In this document: positions 15,505 to 24,498 of the stretch, piece by piece
Layout of the letters: every line of letters starts with the position of its first letter
How positions within the stretch are numbered: the first letter of the stretch is position 1
The notes under the pieces: model-generated
Databases searched by the model: none
What the model was told of the DNA's origin: nothing
Seen by the model: the letters and a program-made list of their open reading frames with translations, nothing else
Translations under genes and position numbers: made by a program
From: Brevibacterium sp. ZH18
Lineage (GTDB): Bacteria; Actinomycetota; Actinomycetes; Actinomycetales; Brevibacteriaceae
DNA length: 44,514 nucleotides
Direction of reading: 5' to 3'
Assembly: GCF_022748595.1 (NCBI RefSeq)
Contig: NZ_JALDSX010000028.1
Coordinates: forward strand, 1 to 44,514

Positions 15505-17334
15505 TCAGCCATTGGCTCCGCCGTTCGGATTCGAGCCGGTGCCGTTGGCACTCGAGCTGTCCTGACCGTTGGCGCTCGAGCTGGATTTCGAGCTGTTGGA
15601 ACTGCTCGACGAACCAGGATCCGAGCTGCTGCTGGCATCGCTGCTCGAACTGCTCGACGAGCCGGGATCCGAGCTGCTGGAGCTATCGGAACTGCTCGAC
15701 GAATCGGACGAGGAGTCACTCTTCGAACTCTTATCGGAGCTCGAGTCGGAACTGCTCGACGAACTCGCATCCTTGCTGTTCGAGTCGCTCTCGGAGTTCT
15801 TCGAGTCCTTGCTGTCCGAGCTCGAGCCGTTGTCACTGTCCGACTTCGTCGGCTTCGGAGTGCTCGGCGGTTCCGGCGTCTGAGTGTTCTCGGACGGGCC
15901 CGCCGAGATGTAGAGCGTGACGGTGTCACCCTTCTCGAAGGTGTACCCGTTGTCGCCCTTGCCCACATCGGCGACCGTTCCCGCAGCCCGGGACGAATCG
16001 ATGGTCTGAGTGTCGACCTCGAGTCCCTGCTGTTGGAGGTTCTCCGTCGCCGAGGATTCGGTCTGTCCGATGTAATCGCTGGGTTGGATCGTGATTGCCT
16101 CAGGAGACGCGGAGGTCGTGGCTTCCGATGAGCTCGGTCCAGGTTCCGGCTGATTTCCGCCGTTGCCGAGGAAGAACCAGAGCAGAGAGCCGACGGCGAT
16201 GAGGGCCACGATCGCGAGGATCCAGATCAGGGCACGGCCCTTGTTCGAAGACTTGTCCGCCGTGTCCTCATCCGCGGTCCGTGCGTCGACTTCGCCGCCG
16301 TTCGCCGCGTTCGCACCAACCGCCCCTGCTCCTGCAGCAGCGCCGGCTCCGACCGCGGCAGCACCGGGGTTGACCCGGGTTGCGTCATTGGACGAGGTGA
16401 TCGGCATGGCCTTGGTCGTCGGCACGGGTTCGGGATTGTTGAATACCTGGGTCAGCGCCTCGGAGGCCGCATTCCCGTGGCGCATCTGCGGCAGAATCTC
16501 CTCTGCTCCGGCGATATCGCCGCTGGACAGTGCGTCCGCTGCCTTAGAGACCGCCATGGCATCGGAGGGCCTGCGTTCGGGCTTCTTCTCGAGCAGGCAG
16601 TCGACGAGGCGACGCAGCGGTTCCGAGACCGTGTCCGGCAGCGGCGGATGCTGCTGGTTGACCTGGGCGATCGCGATTGCGACCTGCGAGTCGCCGGTGA
16701 AGGGACGCTGTCCGGCCAGGGCCTCATAGGCGATGATGCCGAGCGCGTAGAGGTCCGAGCCCGGGCCCGAACCCTTACCGGTCGCCTGTTCGGGCGCCAG
16801 GTACTGCGCGGTGCCCATCACCTGTCCGGTCTTCGTCAGCGGTGCCTGATCAGTGACGCGGGCGATGCCGAAGTCCGTGATCTTCACCCGGAAGTCGGGG
16901 GTCATGAGGATGTTGCCGGGCTTGATGTCGCGGTGGATCACACCGACCTTGTGGGCGGCACCGAGGGCCTGTGCTGCCTGCGAGACGATGGACAGGGTGT
17001 CCGTCTCGGACAGGGGTGCACTGCGTTCGATGATCGCCGACAGTGCCTCACCCGGGACGTATTCCATCACGAGGTACGGAGAGCCGTCTTCGTCGCCGTA
17101 GTCGAAGACTCCGGCGATTCCGGGGTCGGAGACGCGACCCATGTTCTGCGCCTCGGCGCGGAACCGGGCGAGGAACGTGGAGTCGGACAGGTATTCGTCC
17201 TTGAGGATCTTGGCGGCGACCTCACGGCCGAGCACGGAGTCGACGCCTTTCCAGACTTCGCCCATACCGCCGACGGCGATCCTGGAGCTGAGCGTGTATC
17301 GGTTTCCCAACACGGTGCCTTCGACGGGTCTCAT
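15505..17334 (-). CDS. pknA: Ser/Thr protein kinase PknA with PASTA-like domain and poly-Ser tail
   Basis: Hanks-type kinase of 609 residues in the PknA position (after pbpA, before pknB). Kinase domain about 12-275: IAVGGMGEVW loop, Lys42 in AAKILKD, HRDIKPGNI, DFG in KITDFGIARV, TKTGQVMGTAQYLAPEQ. An Ala/Gly-rich linker and one helix (LIWILAIVALIAVGSLLWFF) follow. The outer part holds one PASTA-like unit (from about ITIQPSDYIGQTESSA to TVTLYISAGP), then a tail of roughly 120 residues made almost only of Ser, Asp, Lys and Gly. Mycobacterial PknA has no PASTA domain and no such tail. Its start overlaps the pbpA stop by 4 bases. Roles in growth and shape control are inferred from the family. 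Confidence 0.93.
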   Translation of the reverse strand: MRPVEGTVLGNRYTLSSRIAVGGMGEVWKGVDSVLGREVAAKILKDEYLSDSTFLARFRAEAQNMGRVSDPGIAGVFDYGDEDGSPYLVMEYVPGEALSAIIERSAPLSETDTLSIVSQAAQALGAAHKVGVIHRDIKPGNILMTPDFRVKITDFGIARVTDQAPLTKTGQVMGTAQYLAPEQATGKGSGPGSDLYALGIIAYEALAGQRPFTGDSQVAIAIAQVNQQHPPLPDTVSEPLRRLVDCLLEKKPERRPSDAMAVSKAADALSSGDIAGAEEILPQMRHGNAASEALTQVFNNPEPVPTTKAMPITSSNDATRVNPGAAAVGAGAAAGAGAVGANAANGGEVDARTADEDTADKSSNKGRALIWILAIVALIAVGSLLWFFLGNGGNQPEPGPSSSEATTSASPEAITIQPSDYIGQTESSATENLQQQGLEVDTQTIDSSRAAGTVADVGKGDNGYTFEKGDTVTLYISAGPSENTQTPEPPSTPKPTKSDSDNGSSSDSKDSKNSESDSNSKDASSSSSSDSSSDKSSKSDSSSDSSSSSDSSSSSDPGSSSSSSSDASSSSDPGSSSSSNSSKSSSSANGQDSSSANGTGSNPNGGANG

Positions 17335-18800
17335 TTCTCGACCACCGCTTCCATCATGTTCTTGGCGATCGGTCCTGCGACCGTCGCTCCGTAAGCTTCA
17401 TTGCCCGCGTTGCCGCCGTTCTCCACGACGACCGCCACGGCGACCTTCGGGTCGTCGGCGGGGGCGAAGGAGATGAACCAGGCGTGTGGGGCCGCGCCTG
17501 TGGCGTTCTGGGCGGTGCCGGTCTTCGCGGCGACCTTCGTCCCATTGATCTTCGCGACGGAGCCGGTGCCGTCGGTGACGACGTCCTCCATCATCGTGGT
17601 CAGCTGATCAGCGGTCTTCCCGGAGACCGGGCGCGACTGCTCCTTCGGCCGAGTCTTCTCGATCGGCTCGAGCGTGTTCGCGTTGAGCACCCGATCGACG
17701 AGCTGCGGCTTCATCATCTTTCCGCCGTTCGCGATGCCTGCGGTCATCATGGCCATCTGCATCGGGGTCGACCTGACCTCGAACTGTCCCAACGAGGACT
17801 GAGCCAGCTGGGGCGGGTTGAGGTCGTCGGGGAATGTGGAGGGAGAGACCTTGAGCGGAATGTCGAGATCCTGGCCGAAGCCGAACTTCTCGGCCTGTTT
17901 GCGGATCGCGTCCTGTCCCAGGTCCATGCCGAGCGAGGCGTAGGCCGTGTTGCAGGACTCTGCGAGTGCCTGCTCCATGGTCGGCTTGCCGCCGTTGCGG
18001 CAGGCGCCCGGGTGGGAGTTTCCGATCGTGGACGTGGTCTGGGGCAGGTCGAGACGGGCCGGGCCGTTGAGCTGCGATTCGGGCTTGTAGTCGCCGGATT
18101 CCAGCGCTGCCGCCGAGACGAGAACCTTGAAGGTCGAACCCGGTGGGTACAGGTTGCCGCCGATCGCACGGTTGTAGGCCGGCTTGCCCTCAGCGGAGTT
18201 GAGCGCGTCGAAGGCCGAGCGGGCCTCCTTCGGGTCATGGCTGGCGATCGGGTTCGGATTCCAGCCCGGCGTCGAGGCCATGGCGAGGATCTTTCCGGTC
18301 TTCGGGTCGAGGGCGACAGCAGCGCCCTTCTGGTTGCCGAGACCGTCCCACGCCGCCTTCTGCACCTTCGGGTCGATCGTGAGTTCGACGGCCGCACCCC
18401 GAGGCTGCTCCCCGGTGAAGAGGCTGCCGACCTTGTCGTAGAACAAGGCGTCGGAATCGCCGGAGAGGAGGTCACCGCTCGCACGTTCCATTCCCGAGGC
18501 GCCCGAGACGATCGAGTAGAACCCGGTCATCGAGGCATAGGCGCGAGGATCGAGACCTTCGGAACCGTACTTGCGCTGGAACTTGTACTTGTCGTCGACC
18601 GGTTCGGAATAGGCGATCTTCTTCCCGTCGACGAGGATCGGACCGCGATCACGCGCCAGCTGGTCGAGGACCTGCCGGTTGTTGAGGGCATTGTGGTTGA
18701 GCGAATCGGCGGTCACGAACTGCACCCAGCTCGTCGAACCGAACAGGAGCGCGAACATGACGAACCCGACCACGGTGATGTGGGTCAGAGACTTCTTCAT
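17331..18800 (-). CDS. pbpA: penicillin-binding protein PbpA, transpeptidase
   Basis: Class B-type penicillin-binding protein of 489 residues that cross-links peptidoglycan outside the membrane. One N-terminal membrane anchor (LTHITVVGFVMFALLFG) is followed by a short dimerisation region and the transpeptidase domain. All three active-site motifs are present: SxxK in PPGSTFKVLVSA, SxN in LAESCNTAYAS and KTG in AAKTGTAQN. It follows rodA with a 4-base overlap, the usual pairing of a glycosyltransferase (SEDS) with its partner PBP. Its stop overlaps the pknA start. Phosphorylation by the adjacent kinases is plausible but not shown here. Confidence 0.96.
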   Translation of the reverse strand: MKKSLTHITVVGFVMFALLFGSTSWVQFVTADSLNHNALNNRQVLDQLARDRGPILVDGKKIAYSEPVDDKYKFQRKYGSEGLDPRAYASMTGFYSIVSGASGMERASGDLLSGDSDALFYDKVGSLFTGEQPRGAAVELTIDPKVQKAAWDGLGNQKGAAVALDPKTGKILAMASTPGWNPNPIASHDPKEARSAFDALNSAEGKPAYNRAIGGNLYPPGSTFKVLVSAAALESGDYKPESQLNGPARLDLPQTTSTIGNSHPGACRNGGKPTMEQALAESCNTAYASLGMDLGQDAIRKQAEKFGFGQDLDIPLKVSPSTFPDDLNPPQLAQSSLGQFEVRSTPMQMAMMTAGIANGGKMMKPQLVDRVLNANTLEPIEKTRPKEQSRPVSGKTADQLTTMMEDVVTDGTGSVAKINGTKVAAKTGTAQNATGAAPHAWFISFAPADDPKVAVAVVVENGGNAGNEAYGATVAGPIAKNMMEAVVEK

Positions 18801-20275
18801 CGTCCACCTCCAGTCATGCCCGGGTCTACGGGCCTGTTCGTGTCGAGATCCTCGGACCTCAGGTTCGTGGTGGGCGCCTCGTCCGAGGCGGGGGCTTCGA
18901 CAGGGTCCTCCGTGATCTTGAGGACGCCGGTGTGGAACTCCTCGACTGGCCTGCGCGCGTTGTCGGAGATCCGCAGGAGCAGGCCGATGATCACCCAGTT
19001 CGCGATCAGGGACGAACCGCCCTGAGCGAGGAATGGCGTGGTCAGACCCGTCAGCGGGATGAGCCGGGTGACGCCGCCGACGACGACGAAGACCTGCAGG
19101 GCGATCGTGAAGCTCAGGCCCGTGGCGAGCAGGGTGCCGAAGCCGTCACGCAGCTGCTGGGCGGTCCGGATGCCGCGCTGGAAGATGAAGAGGTAGCAGA
19201 GCAGGATGACGAAGAGGCCCGCCATGCCCAGCTCCTCGCCGAGGCTGGCGTAGATGAAGTCGGATTCGGCATAGGGGACCATGTTCGGCCGGCCCTGGCC
19301 GAGTCCGGTCCCGACAAGGCCGCCGTTCGACATTCCGAACAGGCCCTGGACGAGCTGATACGAACCGCCGGGCGTCTTGTTGTACTCAGCAGGTGAGAGT
19401 GCGTTGAGCCAGCCGGACACACGCTGTCCGACGTGAGAGAAGAGGAAGGTCGCGGCGACCGCGCCGACCGCGAAGAAGCCGAGGCCGAGGATGATCCAGG
19501 AGACCTTGCTCGTTGCGACGTAGAGCATGGCGACGAAGAGCCCGAAGAACAGCAGCGAGGTGCCGAGGTCGCGCTCGAACACGAGGATTCCGACGCTGGC
19601 GACCCAGGCGATGACAATGGGACCGAAGTCGCGAAGGCGCGGGAACCGGATGCCCAGGATCTTCGGCCCGGCCGCGACCAGCTGGTCGCGGTAGGACACG
19701 AGGTAGCCGGCGAAGAAGATCGCGAGCAGGATCTTCGCGATCTCACCGGGCTGGAAGGACATCGGGCCGATGCCGATCCAGATGCGGGCGCCGTTGACGG
19801 TCTTGCCCAGGCCCGGGATGAGAGGCAGCAGCAGGAAGAGGAGAGCGGCGAACCCTGACACATAGGTGTACCGGCGCAGCCAGCGATGATCCTTGACGAC
19901 GAAAATGACCAGAATGGCCAGTCCCACGCCGAGTGTCATCCACACGAGCTGGGTCAGGGCACTGTTCTTCATCTCTTCGCGACCCAGATCGATACGGTAG
20001 ATCATGGCCAGACCCAGGCCGTTGAGCAGAACGGCGATCGGGACGAGCACAGGGTCGGCGTACTTGGCCTTCCACCACACGACGACGTGGATGATGAGGC
20101 CGAGGGCTGCTAGCCAGGCTGCGTACTGGTAGACGTTGGTCGGGATCGTATCCTCGGTGCCCAGCCCGACGAGGGCGTAGGCGCTCGTCGCCACGGCAAT
20201 GGCGAGAATGAGCAGACCGAGCTCAGCCAAGCGGTAGGGCCGTGGCCGTGCAACTTGGTTGGAGGAGTCGGACAT
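18797..20275 (-). CDS. rodA: SEDS peptidoglycan glycosyltransferase RodA/FtsW family
   Basis: Polytopic membrane protein of 492 residues with about 12 helices. SEDS proteins polymerise lipid II into glycan strands. Family landmarks include WIGIGPMSFQPGEIAKILLA, VFERDLGTSLLFFGLF and FLAQGGSSLIANWVIIGLLL near the C-terminus, followed by a charged cytoplasmic tail of about 60 residues. Position between pstP and pbpA supports RodA (elongation) rather than FtsW. The start overlaps the pstP stop by one base (TGATG). Confidence 0.95.
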   Translation of the reverse strand: MSDSSNQVARPRPYRLAELGLLILAIAVATSAYALVGLGTEDTIPTNVYQYAAWLAALGLIIHVVVWWKAKYADPVLVPIAVLLNGLGLAMIYRIDLGREEMKNSALTQLVWMTLGVGLAILVIFVVKDHRWLRRYTYVSGFAALLFLLLPLIPGLGKTVNGARIWIGIGPMSFQPGEIAKILLAIFFAGYLVSYRDQLVAAGPKILGIRFPRLRDFGPIVIAWVASVGILVFERDLGTSLLFFGLFVAMLYVATSKVSWIILGLGFFAVGAVAATFLFSHVGQRVSGWLNALSPAEYNKTPGGSYQLVQGLFGMSNGGLVGTGLGQGRPNMVPYAESDFIYASLGEELGMAGLFVILLCYLFIFQRGIRTAQQLRDGFGTLLATGLSFTIALQVFVVVGGVTRLIPLTGLTTPFLAQGGSSLIANWVIIGLLLRISDNARRPVEEFHTGVLKITEDPVEAPASDEAPTTNLRSEDLDTNRPVDPGMTGGGR

Positions 20276-21789
20276 CAGTCTGACTCCTTGGTGATCGCAT
20301 CACTCGGGTTGACCGCTTGGGAGCTCGGGGGCGAGGGCGCCGGGTCGCTCGGGCTCGCGCCGTCCTCGACGTTTCCGGACACATTGCCCGACTTCTCGGA
20401 TTCCTTGCGGAGGTTGTCGATGATGCGGTTGGCCTCATCGCGCGAGTCGGCCTGGATGGAGCTGCGCAGACGGTCCTGGGAGAAGCTGTTGAGAGTGCCG
20501 ACTTCGATGTCGGTGGTGTCCTCGAGACGGCTGAGCTCGATCGGGCCCAGCGTCGTGTCGAGGCCGCGGTAGAGCGTGACTTTTCCGTCGTTGTTCGTCA
20601 GGTAGTAGTGGTTGTCCATGTAGTTGTAGGCGAAGAATCCGCCCACTGCGAGAGCGATGATGACGATTCCCGCGATGATCCAGCCCAGGTAGGACCGCTT
20701 TTCGACCTCGTCGTCGTCAGCGTCGAGGTCATCCTCCTCGGCGGATACGGCCGCGCCCGTCTTCGCCTTCCGGGAGCCGGCGCGCCGAGAACCCCTGCGC
20801 GGGGCCTCGGACTCCTCCGAGTCCGGAGAATCCGTGCGCTGGGAGGGTGGGACCACCTCGGCGGTGGGCTCCTGCTTGTCCTCGTTGTCGACCGCCTGCA
20901 GTGGGACGGTGTCGGTGGGCACGTCGTCGTTGTCGCCGTAGTGGGGGACAGCCTCGGTGGGGGCGTCGCCGACGGCGCTCGTGCCGATCGTCGCGTACTG
21001 CGGATTGAGGTGGACGGAGCCGACCGCGCTGCCTTGGGCGGTTTCGACGGTGCCCTCGAGCACATCGCCGATGACGACGGTGACGTTGTCCGCGCCACCG
21101 CCGGCCAGTGCCAGGTCGATGAGTTTGCGGCAGCACTCGTCGGGATCGGCGATCTCGGAGAGCACCTCGGCGATGTCCGCGGTATCGGCGAAGCCGGTGA
21201 GGCCGTCGGAGCACAGCATCCAGCGGTCGCCGACGTGAGCTTCACGCAGGGAGAGATCGAGGTCGGGGGAGGCGCCGACGTCGCCGAGGACCTTCATGAC
21301 GACCGACCGCTGGGGGTGGGTCTCGGCCTCGTCGGGGGTGATCCGACCCTCGTCGACGAGCATCTGGACGAACGTGTGGTCGTGCGTGACCATCTGGAGC
21401 GTGCCGTCGCGCAGGACGTAGCCGCGGGAATCGCCGATGTGGGCGAGAGCGAAGCGGTTGCCCGGTGCGCGCAGCAGCGCAGTGACCGTGGTGCCCATGC
21501 CCGCGAGTTCAGGCTGTTCGCCGACACCGCGGCAGATGCGGTCGTTGGCTTCGAGGATGGAGGTGCGCAGGATCTCGAGGGCGTCGTCGCCGCTGGGTTC
21601 GCGATCGAGGTCGGCAAGCCTGGCGACTGTGATCGCCGAGGCGACGTCACCTCCCGCATGTCCGCCCATTCCGTCGGCGACGAGCAAAAAGTTTGGTCCT
21701 GCGTAGCCGGAGTCCTGGTTGTTCTTACGAACCAGCCCGGTATGAGACCGGGCAGCAGAGCGGAGGGTGATCGTTCCGTCGGTCGTCAC
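20275..21789 (-). CDS. pstP: PP2C-family Ser/Thr phosphatase PstP
   Basis: Metal-dependent phosphatase of 504 residues that reverses PknA/PknB phosphorylation. Catalytic domain about 1-240 with LLVADGMGGHAGGDVAS, GMGTTVTALL, AHIGDSRGYVLRDG, LCSDGLTG and GADNVTVVIGDV, which carry the metal-binding aspartates. A disordered acidic linker of about 120 residues, one membrane helix (LGWIIAGIVIIALAVGGFFA) and an outer domain of about 120 residues with a Ser/Pro/Asp tail follow. It starts with GTG, overlapping the fhaB stop by 4 bases. The architecture matches mycobacterial PstP. Confidence 0.96.
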   Translation of the reverse strand: MTTDGTITLRSAARSHTGLVRKNNQDSGYAGPNFLLVADGMGGHAGGDVASAITVARLADLDREPSGDDALEILRTSILEANDRICRGVGEQPELAGMGTTVTALLRAPGNRFALAHIGDSRGYVLRDGTLQMVTHDHTFVQMLVDEGRITPDEAETHPQRSVVMKVLGDVGASPDLDLSLREAHVGDRWMLCSDGLTGFADTADIAEVLSEIADPDECCRKLIDLALAGGGADNVTVVIGDVLEGTVETAQGSAVGSVHLNPQYATIGTSAVGDAPTEAVPHYGDNDDVPTDTVPLQAVDNEDKQEPTAEVVPPSQRTDSPDSEESEAPRRGSRRAGSRKAKTGAAVSAEEDDLDADDDEVEKRSYLGWIIAGIVIIALAVGGFFAYNYMDNHYYLTNNDGKVTLYRGLDTTLGPIELSRLEDTTDIEVGTLNSFSQDRLRSSIQADSRDEANRIIDNLRKESEKSGNVSGNVEDGASPSDPAPSPPSSQAVNPSDAITKESD

Positions 21790-22298
21790 GATTGGGTCTC
21801 CAGCGTCGTATGGCCGATGGTGATCTGGGTGCCGATGCGCAGGCCGATCGGCGAGTGCATGCGTGAACCGTCCACGATGGTCCCGTTCGTCGAGTTGAGG
21901 TCCTCGAGGACCCAGGAGCCGTTGGCGGCAATGATGCGCGCGTGGTGGCTGGAGGCGAAGTCGTCATTGATGACGATCGTGTTGTCCGGTGCCCGGCCGA
22001 AGGTCACAGGCGCTCCGGAGAGGACCACCGAGGTTCCGGCCAGCGGACCGGCGGTGACCCGGATGGATCCCGGGTGAGCCTGGGACTGCGGCTTCACGGG
22101 TGCTGGTGCGGGTGCCGGCTGGCTGGCCTGCTGGGGCGGGGCCGACGTGCGGGACGAACGGCCACCTCGGCGGGACTTCTTCGATCCGCGCCTGGGTCCG
22201 AAGATGTCGCGACGCAGCACGCCTGCCACACCGAATACGAAGAGCCAGAGAATGATGAAGAAGACGAACCGGAAGACGGTGACGGTGAATTCGCTCAC
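21786..22298 (-). CDS. fhaB: FHA-domain membrane protein FhaB/FipA-like
   Basis: Protein of 170 residues with an N-terminal membrane helix (FRFVFFIILWLFVFGVAGVL), a basic and proline-rich linker, and one C-terminal forkhead-associated domain (about 85-165) with the phospho-threonine-binding signature GRAPDNTIVINDDFASSHHARI and LEDLNSTNGT. FHA domains read phosphothreonine marks left by the neighbouring kinases. In mycobacteria the equivalent (FipA) links FtsZ and FtsQ at division. The start overlaps the fhaA stop by 4 bases. Confidence 0.93.
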   Translation of the reverse strand: MSEFTVTVFRFVFFIILWLFVFGVAGVLRRDIFGPRRGSKKSRRGGRSSRTSAPPQQASQPAPAPAPVKPQSQAHPGSIRVTAGPLAGTSVVLSGAPVTFGRAPDNTIVINDDFASSHHARIIAANGSWVLEDLNSTNGTIVDGSRMHSPIGLRIGTQITIGHTTLETQS

Positions 22299-23143
22299 TG
22301 AACTTCCTGTTCGCTGTAGCGCACTTCTGCATCTCCGGCCATGAGGACGTCGCCGTCGGTGAGGTTCGCCGAGGTGAGCTTGCGTCCTCGCAGCAGTGTT
22401 CCGTTGGTCGATCCGAGGTCGTTGGCGACCGCGTGATCGCGTTCGACGGTGATCTCGAAGTGACGACGGGAGACGCCCGGATCGTCGATGACGATGTCGC
22501 AGCTGGCCGAGGAACGGCCGAAGACATGTGTGCCCGGGCGCAGTTCGTGAGTGGTGCCGTGGACGGTCACGCTGGCGGTGATCGTGCGTGCGCGGGCAGG
22601 AGCGGCCTGGCGGATCGGGGTCGACGCCCGCGGTGGTGCCGGCTCCGGTGCACGGCGGGGAGCGACCGGGCGGGAACCGGAGTTCGCCGAGCCCTCGCCG
22701 ACGATGTTGTGTGCCCGTGAGGCGGGGTCGTAGCCGCCGCGGTTGGCCGGCTGAGCCGCCGGTGAGCCGTCGGGGCGCTGGGTGCTCGAGACGACGCGGT
22801 ACATGCCGGTGTCGAGGTCGTCGGCTTCGACGAAGTCGACGGAGACGGGACCGACGAAGCTGTAGGCCTGTTCGACCGCGTGATCGCCGATGACCTGACG
22901 GAGGTCGGAGCGAAGCTCGTTCTCCAGTCCGGAGAGGCGATCGAAGTCCGTCGGTGAGAGTTCGATGGTGTAGTGGTTGGCGGTCAGCGTGCGACCGCGG
23001 GAGACCACTGCTGCTTTGTTGTCGGCCTCACGGCGTAGTGAGCCGGCCAGCTCGACGGGTTCGACCTGTGAGCGGAACGCTTTGGCGAAGGCGCCGTTGA
23101 CGACATTCTCCAGTCCCTTCTCGAAGCGATCGAGAATCCCCAT
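22295..23143 (-). CDS. fhaA: FhaA: DUF3662 plus FHA domain
   Basis: First gene of the operon, 282 residues. The N-terminal DUF3662 domain begins MGILDRFEKGLENVVNGAF and runs to about 125. A proline/arginine-rich linker follows, and a C-terminal FHA domain (about 195-280) carries GRSSASCDIVIDDPGVSRRH and NDLGSTNGTLL. Mycobacterial FhaA binds phosphorylated MviN/MurJ and regulates peptidoglycan export. The start is set by the strong AAGGAGGAGG that lies 4 to 5 bases before the ATG at 23143. The frame is open further upstream but without a ribosome site. The linker is shorter than in mycobacteria. Confidence 0.95.
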   Translation of the reverse strand: MGILDRFEKGLENVVNGAFAKAFRSQVEPVELAGSLRREADNKAAVVSRGRTLTANHYTIELSPTDFDRLSGLENELRSDLRQVIGDHAVEQAYSFVGPVSVDFVEADDLDTGMYRVVSSTQRPDGSPAAQPANRGGYDPASRAHNIVGEGSANSGSRPVAPRRAPEPAPPRASTPIRQAAPARARTITASVTVHGTTHELRPGTHVFGRSSASCDIVIDDPGVSRRHFEITVERDHAVANDLGSTNGTLLRGRKLTSANLTDGDVLMAGDAEVRYSEQEVQ

Positions 23144-23224
23144 GGCACCTCCTCCTTCAGGTCTCGCTGTTTCAGCGGCGAACCCTTCGCCACCGGCTCG
23201 ACCTGTCCGAACTGTGTGTCCGAA

Positions 23225-23264
23225 CATGTCTGCACATGTCTGTTCTTGTCTATTCACGTCTGTT
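23225..23264. repeat. 10-nt tandem repeat upstream of fhaA
   Basis: Four 10-nt units (CATGTCTGCA, CATGTCTGTT, CTTGTCTATT, CACGTCTGTT) lie 80-120 bases upstream of the fhaA start. A second diverged pair of about 25 bases (CTGTCGAAGCCC... at 23291 and 23324) follows. The rest of the gap to the tRNA holds no gene. A TAGGAT on the minus strand (23384-23389) is a possible -10 for the operon. Confidence 0.6.
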
Positions 23265-23640
23265 CAGTGTTTCCGGCCCTGCTGCGGTGCGCTGTCGAAG
23301 CCCGGTTCAGAGCTCGTCGACGTTCTGTCGAAGCCCTGGTCAAGACTCGCAGTGCACCTGTGAATCGGAGACACCAACACCCAATCCTAACGCGGGGAGG
23401 CTCTCAACTCACGTCTCCCGGATTCTCAGGGCAGAGCTGTGCCTCGATTCCCGGGAGTCGTCCAGCATAGGAGACGGTTCTGAGTACTCTATGTGCTCGG
23501 CGGGCCGCTGACGAGCGGAGATGTGACGGCGGTTACGGATGTGGGGCTCGAGGGGCTCGAAGCGTGATTCTCCTCGAATGTGAGGGTGGACACGTTTCGC
23601 ACGTTTGACCCGTACTCGGTTTCCTGTTTCTTCTGCGCGA

Positions 23641-23649
23641 TGCTAGAGT
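23641..23649 (+). promoter_or_regulatory. probable tRNA-Leu promoter (extended -10)
   Basis: TGCTAGAGT fits an extended -10 (TGNTANNNT) 12 bases before the mature tRNA 5' end. A weak TTCCTG -35 lies at 23621-23626 with 17-base spacing. Confidence 0.45.
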
Positions 23650-23661
23650 TTTCTCTTGTTC

Positions 23662-23745
<84 letters not shown>

Positions 23746-23753
23746 CAGTGGAC

Positions 23754-23799
23754 AACAGCCCTTCACCGGGACCCTTCGGGGCCAAGGTGGAGGGCTGTT
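23754..23799 (+). terminator. terminator after tRNA-Leu
   Basis: AACAGCCCT at 23754 pairs with AGGGCTGTT ending at 23799, continuing inward through CACC/GGTG with a mismatch. An inner GC-rich loop and a short T run follow. It begins 9 bases after the tRNA. Confidence 0.75.
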
Positions 23800-23985
23800 T
23801 CGTGTCTGCAATCTGATCTATAGCCCTGTAGCCCCGCAGGCGGTGAACCACCTCACAGGTCCGAACGGCAGAGCTTAGGCGGCCGGAGGAGAACTCGGTA
23901 GGCTCGAGTCGGAAGCGGCCGGTTGCATGTCTCCTCGAGCGTGCGTCCTGCGGACGATGCATTACTTCAATCGGAAGGCTCCGCA

Positions 23986-24480
23986 GTGGATGCCATGTTC
24001 TCAACGCTCACCTCTGTCCTGCTCGTCCTGTCGATCGTGTTGAACGGACTGCTGGCTGGCCTGTTCTTCTCGTTCAGCACGGCGGTCATTCCCGGCTTCC
24101 GCCGCGTTGTCGACCGCACGTATGCTCGTGCTTTCCGCGCGATCAATTCGGCCATCCTCAACGGTGTGTTCCTAGCCGTATTCGGTCTGGCACCGCTGTC
24201 TGCAGCTGCAGCCCTGGTGATGAACATCGTGACGGATGGTCGCGTGCCATGGGTGTGGCTCGTCCTCGGAGCGATCTGCTCGGTGCTGACATTCGCAGTC
24301 ACGGCGGTTGTGAACGTTCCGCTCAACACCGGCCTCGATCGCGCCGACACCGGCACCGAGGCGGGAGCCCGTGCCGCACGCAGTCGGTTCGAAGATCGGT
24401 GGAACCGGTGGAACCACGTGCGGACGCTGACCAGCCTCGCGGCGCTCGTCTTCTTCGCCGTTGCCCTCGCCTTGGCCTAG
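23986..24480 (+). CDS. DUF1772-family membrane protein
   Basis: Small membrane protein of about 164 residues with four predicted helices, of the DUF1772 (anthrone-oxygenase-like) family. It shows an opening helix LLVLSIVLNGLLAGLFFSF, a conserved VIPGFRRVVDRTYARAFRAIN loop, two central helices, VVNVPLNTGLDRA, the RFEDRWNRWNHVRTL segment and a last helix. The GTG at 23986 has GGAAGG 7 bases upstream; ATG 23995 is the alternative. Function in bacteria is unknown. It converges with the ECF42 gene, the stops only 18 bases apart. The 240 bases upstream, after the tRNA terminator, hold no gene. Confidence 0.85.
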   Translation: MDAMFSTLTSVLLVLSIVLNGLLAGLFFSFSTAVIPGFRRVVDRTYARAFRAINSAILNGVFLAVFGLAPLSAAAALVMNIVTDGRVPWVWLVLGAICSVLTFAVTAVVNVPLNTGLDRADTGTEAGARAARSRFEDRWNRWNHVRTLTSLAALVFFAVALALA

Positions 24481-24498
24481 GCAGATTCTAGGAATGGC

